From: JBAZCI01 sp041671025
GTDB lineage: Bacteria > Patescibacteriota > Patescibacteriia > UBA10025
Direction: 5' to 3'
Length of the DNA stretch: 36,711 nt
NCBI GenBank assembly: GCA_041671025.1
Contig: JBAZCI010000009.1
Location: 1 to 36,711, forward strand
Position numbers and translations under genes: made by a program. Every line of letters begins with the position of its first letter. Within the stretch, counting starts at the first letter, position 1. The notes under the pieces were generated by a model. The model saw nothing but the letters and a program-made list of their open reading frames with translations, was not told the DNA's origin and did not search any database. Positions 17,812-25,234 of the stretch are shown here, piece by piece.

Positions 17812-18996
17812 TCAGGATATTCTTAACGGTTCAATTCCCGCCAGCGTGCCCTGCTCAATGAAATCAAGCATTGCTCCCCCGCCCATCGATACAAACGTCA
17901 TTTTATCCTCAAGTTTCAGTCGGCGTATTGAAGCTACCGTTTCGCCGCCGCCGACAATCGTCGTTGCAGAAGACAGATTGCTGAGCGTACGCGCAATTTC
18001 GTCCGTGCCTTCGGCAAACTTTTCTAGCTCGAAATAACCCATTGGCCCGTTCCATACGACGGTTTTTGCCGTCGAAACAACATTCCGGAACAATTCAGTT
18101 GTGTCGCGGCCAACGTCGAGAATACGTTCGTCCATCTGTACCTTACCCACCGCACAGCGCCTGGTGGGAGCCTCTACCGTCGCTTCTTTCGCGACGATGA
18201 CATCGACGGGCAAATGGAGCCGTGGGTCGGTCAGCGGCAGATCTTTTGCATTCGCCAATACCTTATCTTCAACAAGCGATGCGCCGATTTGAACGCCCTG
18301 GGCGCGCAGCACGGTATTGGCAAGCGCTCCTCCTAACAGTACGTTATCCGCTTTCTGTAACAACGTATTGATCACCCCGAGTTTGGTTGAAATTTTCGCT
18401 CCGCCGATAATTGCAACAAACGGGCGCTGGGGATTTTCCAGCATACCGCTGAGCACTTCGACTTCACGCTGGAGTGACGGACCGGCAAAACTGGGTATGA
18501 ACTTCGGTATGCCAATGATCGACGCGGCTTTTCGATGCGACTGGCCGAACGCGTCATTGAGAAACAGATCCGCATTACGAGACAACTCCCTGGCGAACAG
18601 CGGGTCGTTTTGATCTTCGCCCGGATGAAAACGGACATTTTCCAGCAACAACACTGAACCGGCCGGCGCATCATCTATCGCCTTGCGCACTCCTTCACCA
18701 ATGCATTCCTTCAGAACAATCACATTCCGTCCCAACAGCTCCTGCAGGCGTTTCCCTACGGGCGCCATACGAAGCTGTTCATCCACTTTTCCTTTGGGAC
18801 GCTGGAGCCACGAAAGTAAAATAACTTTTGATTTCAGCCCAATCAACTGTTGGACAAAAGGGATAATGGCACGGATCCGCGCATCATCTTCAACAACGAG
18901 CTCAGTACCCTCTAAACGATAATGGACGTCGAGGGTAACACGGAGCATCACCCGTTTCTCCTGAACATCATTCGGTGACCACGTACGAAGTTGCAT
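17812..18996 (-). CDS. pgk: Phosphoglycerate kinase, divergent
   Basis: This 394-aa protein has the length and two-lobed layout of PGK, which makes ATP from 1,3-bisphosphoglycerate. Retained features include Arg40 (DDARIR), Arg66, the Arg of LLLENVRFHPGED, the SHR motif of DAFGQSHRKA, GGAKISTK, and NGPMGYFE. Unusual changes are RVTLDVH for the usual RVDFNVP (Thr21, Asp23), SWLQRPKGK for SHLGRPKGK (Trp63 for His), and GGGET (Glu352) for GGGD in the nucleotide/magnesium site. So the 3-phosphoglycerate pocket is remodelled. It is the first glycolytic gene of the run, 6 bases after an anchored unknown. The family is certain; kinetics may differ. Confidence 0.93.
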   Translation of the reverse strand: MQLRTWSPNDVQEKRVMLRVTLDVHYRLEGTELVVEDDARIRAIIPFVQQLIGLKSKVILLSWLQRPKGKVDEQLRMAPVGKRLQELLGRNVIVLKECIGEGVRKAIDDAPAGSVLLLENVRFHPGEDQNDPLFARELSRNADLFLNDAFGQSHRKAASIIGIPKFIPSFAGPSLQREVEVLSGMLENPQRPFVAIIGGAKISTKLGVINTLLQKADNVLLGGALANTVLRAQGVQIGASLVEDKVLANAKDLPLTDPRLHLPVDVIVAKEATVEAPTRRCAVGKVQMDERILDVGRDTTELFRNVVSTAKTVVWNGPMGYFELEKFAEGTDEIARTLSNLSSATTIVGGGETVASIRRLKLEDKMTFVSMGGGAMLDFIEQGTLAGIEPLRIS

Positions 18997-19002
18997 AGCA
19001 AA

Positions 19003-19599
19003 TTATATTCTTGAGGGGCTTAACGTAAAAGAAACTGCCGGGTACACCTGGCGGAGACTCTGCACAGTTGCATATAAGCATTCCGGCGAGCTCCCTTTGA
19101 GGGCAAGGCGCGCGATAGCGTGATCATCAACGCGGAAATCAATACGATACATTTTGGAGGGGCTGTGCTCACTGGCGTTCTGATCAAGCCAGATTTTTAC
19201 CAAAAGCAAATTATTGCCGTGATTCCATACCGGCGCCGTTTCTCCCGACAACGAAAATTCAATGCCCTCGTGCCATTCCTTGTCCACCTGCATTGAAGTA
19301 ATTGTCGCCTTAGCTCCAACATACGGATTAGCAAAATCTTCTATAAACTGGTGCGCGACAAACTGCCCGGTCCGATTCAGTACAAGCCGCATACGCCCGA
19401 TGGTTACCTGCGATTTATGTGCCGAAAACGTGCATTTCACCTGAATGCGCGGATTGCCGGCATGATCAAGGACAATGGCAATTTTTTCACCTACCGAAAA
19501 ATCTACATCCGGCTTGCGACTGAGCATTATTCGCGCAATCACAACAACAATCGCTACAGCAAAAATGGCACCGATGACTATTACAAGATTTGAAGGCAT
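19003..19599 (-). CDS. Single-pass membrane-anchored unknown protein, 198 aa
   Basis: No family was recognised. One hydrophobic helix (about residues 4-27, LVIVIGAIFAVAIVVVIARIML) is followed by basic residues and a soluble, mainly beta domain of about 170 residues, which suggests a membrane anchor with a larger domain on one face. No lipobox or cleavable signal site is clear. It lies 6 bases before pgk and has a promoter-like sequence just upstream (19633-19660), so this gene and the glycolytic genes can be transcribed together. The ATG lacks a well-placed ribosome-binding site (AAGGAG is about 22 bases away). Confidence 0.75.
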   Translation of the reverse strand: MPSNLVIVIGAIFAVAIVVVIARIMLSRKPDVDFSVGEKIAIVLDHAGNPRIQVKCTFSAHKSQVTIGRMRLVLNRTGQFVAHQFIEDFANPYVGAKATITSMQVDKEWHEGIEFSLSGETAPVWNHGNNLLLVKIWLDQNASEHSPSKMYRIDFRVDDHAIARLALKGSSPECLYATVQSLRQVYPAVSFTLSPSRI

Positions 19600-19632
19600 G
19601 TATTCAAAAAAAGTATAAAGATTTCTCCTTAC

Positions 19633-19660
19633 AGTATACCATTTTTTAGCTAAAAATCAA
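19633..19660 (-). promoter_or_regulatory. Candidate internal promoter ahead of the glycolytic genes
   Basis: TTGATT (19655-19660) and TATACT (19633-19638) are 16 bases apart on the minus strand in the 72-base gap before the 19003-19599 gene. A self-complementary TTTTTAGCTAAAAA overlaps the spacer. It would allow the anchored unknown, pgk, eno and both gpmI genes to be expressed apart from the two upstream membrane proteins. Confidence 0.45.
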
Positions 19661-19671
19661 AACTACCCCTC

Positions 19672-20208
19672 TTACCCCAACACGTCTTCGTTGGATGTAT
19701 GCAGTGGAAGCGGAGAGACAACCAGATCTTTGCGCACAACGTAGGTTTTTGCAAGCCGATCGTGCCATCCTCTTCGCCGCTCGTCAAAAAAAATGACGAA
19801 AAAACCGGCACCGCAGACAATTGTAGAAAGGAATTTTCCGACAACCTCACGCAGGAGCGCCCTCATAAAATCCACTCCCAAATCCTCCTCGTGAATAATT
19901 TTGAGCCGGAGAGCATGCTTTCCCATTGACGCACTGCTTCCGGCGATCAAAAAAATGTTCACCACCACCATCACCGGATACAACGTGACTGTCAGTGCGC
20001 CAAAAAAACCCACTAGACGCCACAGCATGGAAAAATATCCGCTATACTCAGCCTCCAATCCGATCCGGATCGGCAAACCGGCAACGATGTGGCTAAAAAT
20101 GGCAACCAGAAATACTCCCATGAGGAGCATGACCGGAAAATGGTCGATGCATCCGGCTGCAAATCTGGATCGAAGTGGCGCAACGACATGATGCGGAAAA
20201 GCCTCCAT
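19672..20208 (-). CDS. RDD-family membrane protein
   Basis: This 178-aa protein has the RDD layout. Near the N-terminus PLRSRFAAGCIDHF carries Arg15 and Asp22 just before the first helix. Two or three more hydrophobic segments follow, then the GKHALRLKIIHEED motif and a final RRGWHDRLAKTYVV motif, where the second Asp precedes the C-terminal tail. RDD proteins are small multi-pass membrane proteins of mostly unknown role, some implicated in ion exchange or osmotic adaptation. It lies 3 bases after the upstream anchored protein and 72 bases before the next gene, at the head of the metabolic run. Confidence 0.85.
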   Translation of the reverse strand: MEAFPHHVVAPLRSRFAAGCIDHFPVMLLMGVFLVAIFSHIVAGLPIRIGLEAEYSGYFSMLWRLVGFFGALTVTLYPVMVVVNIFLIAGSSASMGKHALRLKIIHEEDLGVDFMRALLREVVGKFLSTIVCGAGFFVIFFDERRRGWHDRLAKTYVVRKDLVVSPLPLHTSNEDVLG

Positions 20209-20211
20209 ATA

Positions 20212-20736
20212 TTAATCAGCTTGATTAAACGCAAACGAAGAGAAAATCTCGTTAGCCGTATTTTTAAAATCTTCATCACCGCCCGCATATCTCGCGGCAA
20301 ATATCGTGGAGTCTCGCGCACCTATAAGCGTCCAGGCGTCCCGCTGCTGTTCCCAGTTCGCCGTACTCACGATCCCTATGGTCACCGTAGTCGGCACTGC
20401 AGAGGCTGATTCAGCTGATTGTCCGGTAAACGTAAACAGCAACTGATTGTATGAATATTCCGTCCCGTCCGCCGTTTTGGTAATCGGCGTCGTTGAGGCA
20501 ACCGTATAGGCTCCCAGGTTTTTTGGAATGCGGAGCGAAAAATCGTAATCAGCGTTCTCATACACATTCCAGGTTTCATCCGCCACAGGATCGGCATCGC
20601 TGTTATTTTTTTTCCACAGGTATTCCGCCGCAAAAATGATGCCCATCACAAGGGCAAGTACAGCGAGCGCACCGAATATCCGCGTGGTATTCGATAGTTT
20701 TTTTACTTCGTGAGTATGGCTTCCAGGTGTATCCAC
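20212..20736 (-). CDS. Anchored extracytoplasmic unknown protein, 174 aa
   Basis: One membrane helix (about residues 20-42) follows a short cytoplasmic tail. The remaining 130 residues look like a mixed alpha-beta domain with the segment YENADYDFSLRIPKNLGAY. That segment resembles the start of PsbP-like or lipoprotein stress-domain folds often seen in Patescibacteria, but I cannot name the family. The start is a GTG at 20736 without an evident ribosome-binding site, and no clear promoter of correct spacing was found upstream, so the start is uncertain. It is the first gene of the long minus-strand run and probably forms a pair with the RDD protein 3 bases downstream. Confidence 0.65.
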   Translation of the reverse strand: MDTPGSHTHEVKKLSNTTRIFGALAVLALVMGIIFAAEYLWKKNNSDADPVADETWNVYENADYDFSLRIPKNLGAYTVASTTPITKTADGTEYSYNQLLFTFTGQSAESASAVPTTVTIGIVSTANWEQQRDAWTLIGARDSTIFAARYAGGDEDFKNTANEIFSSFAFNQAD

Positions 20737-20807
20737 AAGAGAATATTGACAAAAAAATAATGACGACGTATTGTTCTACCCGCGGAGAGCTCATGCACTC
20801 CGTTCAA

Positions 20808-20840
20808 CGAAATGACCATCGGCCCACGATGGTTATTTCG
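20808..20840 (+). other. Strong hairpin, possible terminator or leader structure
   Basis: CGAAATGACCATCG pairs with CGATGGTTATTTCG around a five-base loop; as plus-strand RNA this is 14 continuous pairs with one G-U, followed by CTTTTACC. It looks like an intrinsic terminator for the plus strand, but no plus-strand gene lies upstream. On the minus strand it has one A-C mismatch and would fall in the leader of the 20736 gene. Confidence 0.45.
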
Positions 20841-20917
20841 CTTTTACCATAGATAGCATATCATACAATGAAATGATAATAAATGACTCTATTGTATAGT
20901 TTTTTGCTTTACCGGAA

Positions 20918-20946
20918 TTGACGCTCCCTGATGCTTATGATATATT
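20918..20946 (+). promoter_or_regulatory. Promoter of the 20998 gene
   Basis: TTGACG (20918-20923) is followed after exactly 17 bases by TATATT (20941-20946); an overlapping TATGAT lies 5 bases earlier. About 45 bases remain to the start codon, leaving room for the ribosome-binding site at 20988-20992. Confidence 0.7.
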
Positions 20947-20997
20947 TTTCTACTAAACTAAATAAAAAAACAGAAAAAAATATGATCGGAGGAAATC

Positions 20998-21561
20998 ATG
21001 TTTCTTATTGCTCCCTTACATTCAAATCTGATTACTGAAGTATGCACCGGTCTGGAAACAGACGGAACAGCATTAGTCCGTTTACTTCCAGCCAAAGAAC
21101 GCGCACTCGACCAAAGCATCCATGAAATCATGGGAGAACGCACATTTTTGCTCAGCGTCGAGCAAAGAGACGAAGTTCTTAACGCGTTGAGAAATGAAGA
21201 GAGTCTTACTTTTAACCGCGTTAAACTGGTGAATCCTGACGACAATACCGATCGCGTAGCGTTCTTTCCCAGACATGCTGGCACGACTGCCATCCATGTC
21301 AAACATCCGGAAGGCCAGCTCGAACTGGCGATCAGTCGGCATCTCGGTTCACTGCTCGGTAAGCCGGAATTTTACGAGCTCTGCCTCATTCGTGAAAGCG
21401 GCACGGATCATATCTTTAATGCAAAGATAGGCATTCGAAACAAAAAAGATGCCCCGGACATTTGGACACTCTGCGACGAATTCAGAAAACATGCGATCAA
21501 GAAGTCTGAATTCTGGGTGGTAGTACCTACCGCCGACCTCATCACCGCATTGTCCGCATAA
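20998..21561 (+). CDS. Unknown soluble protein, 187 aa
   Basis: No family was recognised. The ATG follows GGAGG (20988-20992) at ideal spacing. The protein has no signal peptide or membrane helix and reads as mixed alpha-beta, with three similar-sized thirds: LDQSIHEIMGERTFLLSVEQ, then RVAFFPRHAGTTAIHVKHPEG, then IFNAKIGIRNKKDAPDIWTLCDEF. It is a single-gene transcript with its own promoter and terminator, inserted between two minus-strand runs, so it is likely expressed well and independently. Base composition is like the native flanks, not the island. Confidence 0.8.
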   Translation: MFLIAPLHSNLITEVCTGLETDGTALVRLLPAKERALDQSIHEIMGERTFLLSVEQRDEVLNALRNEESLTFNRVKLVNPDDNTDRVAFFPRHAGTTAIHVKHPEGQLELAISRHLGSLLGKPEFYELCLIRESGTDHIFNAKIGIRNKKDAPDIWTLCDEFRKHAIKKSEFWVVVPTADLITALSA

Positions 21562-21583
21562 CCCAGTTTTTTAATCACAACAC

Positions 21584-21617
21584 CGGCTCTCCTGAATCCC
21601 TTGAGAGCCGTTTTTTT
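21584..21617 (+). terminator. Intrinsic terminator of the 20998 gene
   Basis: CGGCTCTC (21584-21591) pairs perfectly with GAGAGCCG (21603-21610) around an 11-base loop, followed by seven T residues. It lies 22 bases after the stop codon. On the minus strand no T-run follows, so it is mainly one-directional. Confidence 0.9.
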
Positions 21618-21650
21618 ATTTTCTATCCTCTACCTACTACTTCCCAACTC

Positions 21651-24485
21651 CTACCTATTCTCCCTCACGTACTTCAACTTTTCCTCAGTGGACATTTCTT
21701 CAGATTCTTTAGGCGGATTCAACGGAAGCGTGAACTGGAAACGACTCCCCTTTCCCTTGCCGGCGCTCTCCACCCAAATTTTTCCACCATGCGCTTCGGT
21801 CAAACGGCGGGCAACATACAACCCAAGTCCCGAACCGTCCGGATTGATCTGCGCGATTCCGTATCCGCGAACAAACTTGTTGAACAGGTTTTTTGCTTCA
21901 TGCGGCTCGATGCCGATACCGGTATCGATGACCCAGACGTGCAGATGGTCTCCTTCAATTTTTGCGCTAACGGTAATTGATCCTTTGTCAGTATATTTGA
22001 TCGCATTATCAATCAGATTCATGACGACATCGCTGATTTTATCCTGGTCCATCGGGAGATCGGGTAAGTCGGTCTTCGGCTTATCATACACAAGCTTCAG
22101 CCCTTTATCCCCTGCAGATTTTTTGAGTACATCAACGGCTTTGACAATAATATCATTAATGCCCGCAGGCGCCTTTTTCAGCACGAGCTTGCCTGATTCA
22201 ATCTTTGACACATCCAAAAAGATGCGGATGAGACGTATCATGCGCTGGGATTCTTCCAACAACTTTTGCATGATTTCAAACTGATCCTTCTTTATTTTAC
22301 CGAAGTCACCGCCGACAAGCATGGACAGATAGCCCATGATGCCGGTCATAGGCGTACGCAATTGGTGAGACGCGATAGATACAAATTCTGACTTTGCCTG
22401 ATCAAGCTCTTTCAAATGCTCATTGGCAACGCCCAGTTCTTTGTTGGAATCCTCGACGCGGCTGTACAGTTCGATATTTTTGTATACGATGCCTGTTTGG
22501 TTGGCAAGTGCGCGCATCATCTGGAGGTCGGTTTCTTTGAGCGACCCGGAATCGGTGTCGAGTACATAATCAATCGCGCCGACGACCTCTCCCTCCGAAT
22601 AGATCGGGACGGCAATGATCGTTTTGATTTTCAGCATGCGCTGGATCTCATCTGCGGCTTCCTTTGGCACCGGCGGGGATACAAAATCGGCAAGCGTGCC
22701 GCCTATCTCGACATTGCCTGACCTGATTGCACGGATAGAACGGGTGTCATCCGTATCATACTGCCCCCAATATGCTGAAAGAGGCTTTTCTAATATGGTA
22801 AAAACCCGGTTGGTCAACGGACTCTTTGTTATGGCTTCGGGAAAAATTTTATGACGATCCTTGCCGAGAAAAAGCAGTATGCCTCCCAAGAATCCCATTT
22901 CTTTCGAAATGGAATCCACAATATCCTGCGTCACCCGCTGTAAATCAAGCGAGCGGGTCATGAGCGTCGTCATCTTTTGAATTGCCGACAAGAATCTGTT
23001 ACGTTCCTGCAACTGAACATTTGCCGACTGCAGATCATGCGTTGCGATGTCAATTTCTTTTTGCAGTTTGACGTTAAACTGTTTGATCTCGTCATACAAC
23101 TGGGACTTCACCACAGCCGACGCGAGCTGAGGACCGAGCAATTCAAGTAAGTTGATGTCCTCATCGCTGTACGGATCACCGGATAATTTATGTCCCAGCA
23201 CAATGACCGCATTTACGTTTTGCTCGACAAATACGGGCGCGGCAATTGATGCGCCCAAGAGATCAAGCTCGTGCTTGGACGCCTCAAGCGGGATTCTGAC
23301 GCTCTCTTCAGTCGTATCTTCAATCTTGCGCTCGAGCGATTCGAGAATGACAATGCGGCGCGACTCGATCAGGTATTGTATTAACGCGTTATCCCGTTTA
23401 ATTTCTGTACCCTGATGCCGCCGATCAGAACGGATAAAAAAATCTCCCTTCTTGCTGGGCGAGACATACACCGACGCGTGTGAAATCTTGAGGTCGATGG
23501 TCAGCTTGTCTTCGGTCAATCCGGTGAGTTTGTTTAAGTCGATTTCGCGGTTGATGACCTCTGCGAGATCGCGCTGTATTGCAATGTAATTAATTTTTGC
23601 TTTAAAGAAAAGCTGGTCTGTAACCTTTCCAATCAACTTCTTCAATGGATCAAGTACAATCACCAGTAAGATAGAGACTGCAACGGCAATGATTGTTTGC
23701 GCGGTAGTATTTTGAATCTGACGGGGAATAAACAATCCGACACCTACAACGATAGCGGAAATAAATATTACTACAAGGGAGTACGTAATCGTCCGTAATA
23801 TTACGATTCTAATATCCATCAATTTATGTTTTGTAATAGCGTAAAAAGTAAAAAACAGTAAAATTAGTGGGGAAAAAGTTCCTAGAAAATAGAGTTGTTG
23901 GATACCAAAAATTGGTAAGAAAATGTTTGTTACAGAGGCGAGTAAAGCACCCAATGCCAAGCCAAGAAAAACATATCTGATCTGCGATTTTAATAAACCT
24001 ACTGATTTTTTATACGAAGAAAAAAGTAATACAAAAGCTAATACGCAATAAATTGCAAAATAAACGCCAAAAAAATAATAAAGACCATTATAAATAAAAT
24101 TTACTCCCCATTCTTTGATTTCTATAGTCTTAACAAAAAGACTTGTAGGAACAAACGCTAAAAGTATTAGAGGTGCAATCAAGTAAATTCGTTTTGAAAA
24201 AAATATCCCCTTTGCCTTTATTAGTGTTTTCGTCAAATTAAGAACTGTAAAAGGTATTAAAATGGGACCAACCATAACTAGACGACTCCAAAAAATGGCA
24301 TTTTTTTGAGTATCAGACAAATCCACTTGATCATTTGCAATAAGCCACAAGCTAACTGAGATTATTAAGTAAAAAAGTGACAATTTAAGTTTATTTCTGC
24401 TAGGATAGATCAACAAAATCGATAATAATAAATTAATCGTTAATACAAATCCTATATAAATTGTACTTGTTCCAAAATTCATCAT
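21651..24485 (-). CDS. 7TM-GAF-GAF sensor histidine kinase (composition mosaic)
   Basis: This 944-aa protein starts with about eight membrane helices (1-290), the first 230 residues matching the HisKA 7TM sensory type, with KLMDIRIVI at 221-229. Two GAF-like domains (about 310-460 and 515-675), a coiled linker, a HisKA domain with phospho-acceptor His707 in ASHQLRTP, and a HATPase domain with DNAIKYTDKG, DTGIGI and GSGLGLYVAR follow, so kinase activity is expected. No response regulator is in the window. The ATG overlaps the ThiF-like stop by 4 bases. The coding sequence is AT-rich from its start to about 23,800 and native-like beyond that, a break at the end of the sensory domain. The ligand is unknown. 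Confidence 0.93.
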   Translation of the reverse strand: MMNFGTSTIYIGFVLTINLLLSILLIYPSRNKLKLSLFYLIISVSLWLIANDQVDLSDTQKNAIFWSRLVMVGPILIPFTVLNLTKTLIKAKGIFFSKRIYLIAPLILLAFVPTSLFVKTIEIKEWGVNFIYNGLYYFFGVYFAIYCVLAFVLLFSSYKKSVGLLKSQIRYVFLGLALGALLASVTNIFLPIFGIQQLYFLGTFSPLILLFFTFYAITKHKLMDIRIVILRTITYSLVVIFISAIVVGVGLFIPRQIQNTTAQTIIAVAVSILLVIVLDPLKKLIGKVTDQLFFKAKINYIAIQRDLAEVINREIDLNKLTGLTEDKLTIDLKISHASVYVSPSKKGDFFIRSDRRHQGTEIKRDNALIQYLIESRRIVILESLERKIEDTTEESVRIPLEASKHELDLLGASIAAPVFVEQNVNAVIVLGHKLSGDPYSDEDINLLELLGPQLASAVVKSQLYDEIKQFNVKLQKEIDIATHDLQSANVQLQERNRFLSAIQKMTTLMTRSLDLQRVTQDIVDSISKEMGFLGGILLFLGKDRHKIFPEAITKSPLTNRVFTILEKPLSAYWGQYDTDDTRSIRAIRSGNVEIGGTLADFVSPPVPKEAADEIQRMLKIKTIIAVPIYSEGEVVGAIDYVLDTDSGSLKETDLQMMRALANQTGIVYKNIELYSRVEDSNKELGVANEHLKELDQAKSEFVSIASHQLRTPMTGIMGYLSMLVGGDFGKIKKDQFEIMQKLLEESQRMIRLIRIFLDVSKIESGKLVLKKAPAGINDIIVKAVDVLKKSAGDKGLKLVYDKPKTDLPDLPMDQDKISDVVMNLIDNAIKYTDKGSITVSAKIEGDHLHVWVIDTGIGIEPHEAKNLFNKFVRGYGIAQINPDGSGLGLYVARRLTEAHGGKIWVESAGKGKGSRFQFTLPLNPPKESEEMSTEEKLKYVRENR

Positions 24486-25234
24486 GAATGAAATAACAAA
24501 TCTACATGATTAGCATCGGGAAAAACAACATTTTTTTTCTTTTTCAAAAAATTTATTATTACTACCAATGTAAGACTAGCCGACAAATTAGATGCAACCC
24601 CAAGTTGAGGATCAAAACCGACATTAACTATTTTTTTTAACAATTTTGGAAGTTTATATTGCCCGAGCAAATCTATACCGTTTAAATTTTTCAACAAAAA
24701 ATCATACATCTCTAAGTCATTCTTAACATTTTTCTCCATTTTTTTAAATGTACTATTTATTCTTTTAAATACCAACACAACTGATCCAAATCCAATATTT
24801 AAGGGTAATAAAACAATTTTCTTTTTTCTAATAAAATGGCGAGTTATTTTAAAATATTCATTCGAAAAATTAGCAGTATTGATCAATATATCCGCATCTT
24901 CAATTTTCGATATAGTTGCATAATTAATAAATTGGCGTACCACCCTAATTTTTGCGCGGGGGTTTATTTGTCTAATGTATTTCGCAAGACTTTCAGCTTT
25001 ATTATTATTAACATCTTTAATAAAAAAATTCTGTCTATTTAGATTTGAGATTTCCACTTTATCTCCATCACATAACGTAAAATTACTAAAACCCATTCGA
25101 GTTGCTAAAATCGCAATATTACTACCTAAACCACAACCAATAAAACCAATTTTTGTTTCATGAATTTTTTTTTGTATTTTCTCATCAACAAAAAACCAAT
25201 TTCTACTTATTAATTTGTCATATACAGTTTTCAT
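24482..25234 (-). CDS. ThiF/MoeB/HesA-family E1-like adenylyltransferase (variant)
   Basis: This 250-aa protein has the E1-like fold, which adenylates a C-terminal carboxylate or an equivalent acid with ATP. GCGLGSN (33-39) is the nucleotide loop; DGDKVEISNLNRQ (56-68) is the family signature; Arg11 and Lys79 match ATP-contacting positions. The aspartate usually found before Asn in the TDN motif (MoeB Asp130) is Ala121 here (TANFSNEY), and no CxxC zinc pair or obvious catalytic Cys loop is present, so it is not a standard MoeB or ThiF. ATGA overlaps on both sides couple it to the acyltransferase and the kinase. It may activate or modify the acyltransferase product, which is inference. Confidence 0.85.
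   Translation of the reverse strand: MKTVYDKLISRNWFFVDEKIQKKIHETKIGFIGCGLGSNIAILATRMGFSNFTLCDGDKVEISNLNRQNFFIKDVNNNKAESLAKYIRQINPRAKIRVVRQFINYATISKIEDADILINTANFSNEYFKITRHFIRKKKIVLLPLNIGFGSVVLVFKRINSTFKKMEKNVKNDLEMYDFLLKNLNGIDLLGQYKLPKLLKKIVNVGFDPQLGVASNLSASLTLVVIINFLKKKKNVVFPDANHVDLLFHS

Larger units (their letters stand above)
20737..20997. other. 261-base divergent intergenic region
   Basis: This gap separates the 20736 minus-strand gene from the 20998 plus-strand gene. It holds a long hairpin (20808-20840), a smaller hairpin (CGGAG 20782-20786 with CTCCG 20797-20801) and the 20918-20946 promoter. The stretch 20841-20917 is AT-rich with no gene-like frame. No well-spaced promoter was found for the minus-strand gene. 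Confidence 0.5.

Noticed and set aside
20700..20760. TTGTCA at 20747-20752 as the -35 for the 20736 gene.
   Set aside because: Seventeen bases downstream lies within the gene and has no -10-like hexamer.
21601..22284. 227-aa plus-strand open frame opposite the histidine kinase.
   Set aside because: It is antisense to the conserved kinase domain, starts inside the T-run of a terminator and has no domain of its own.
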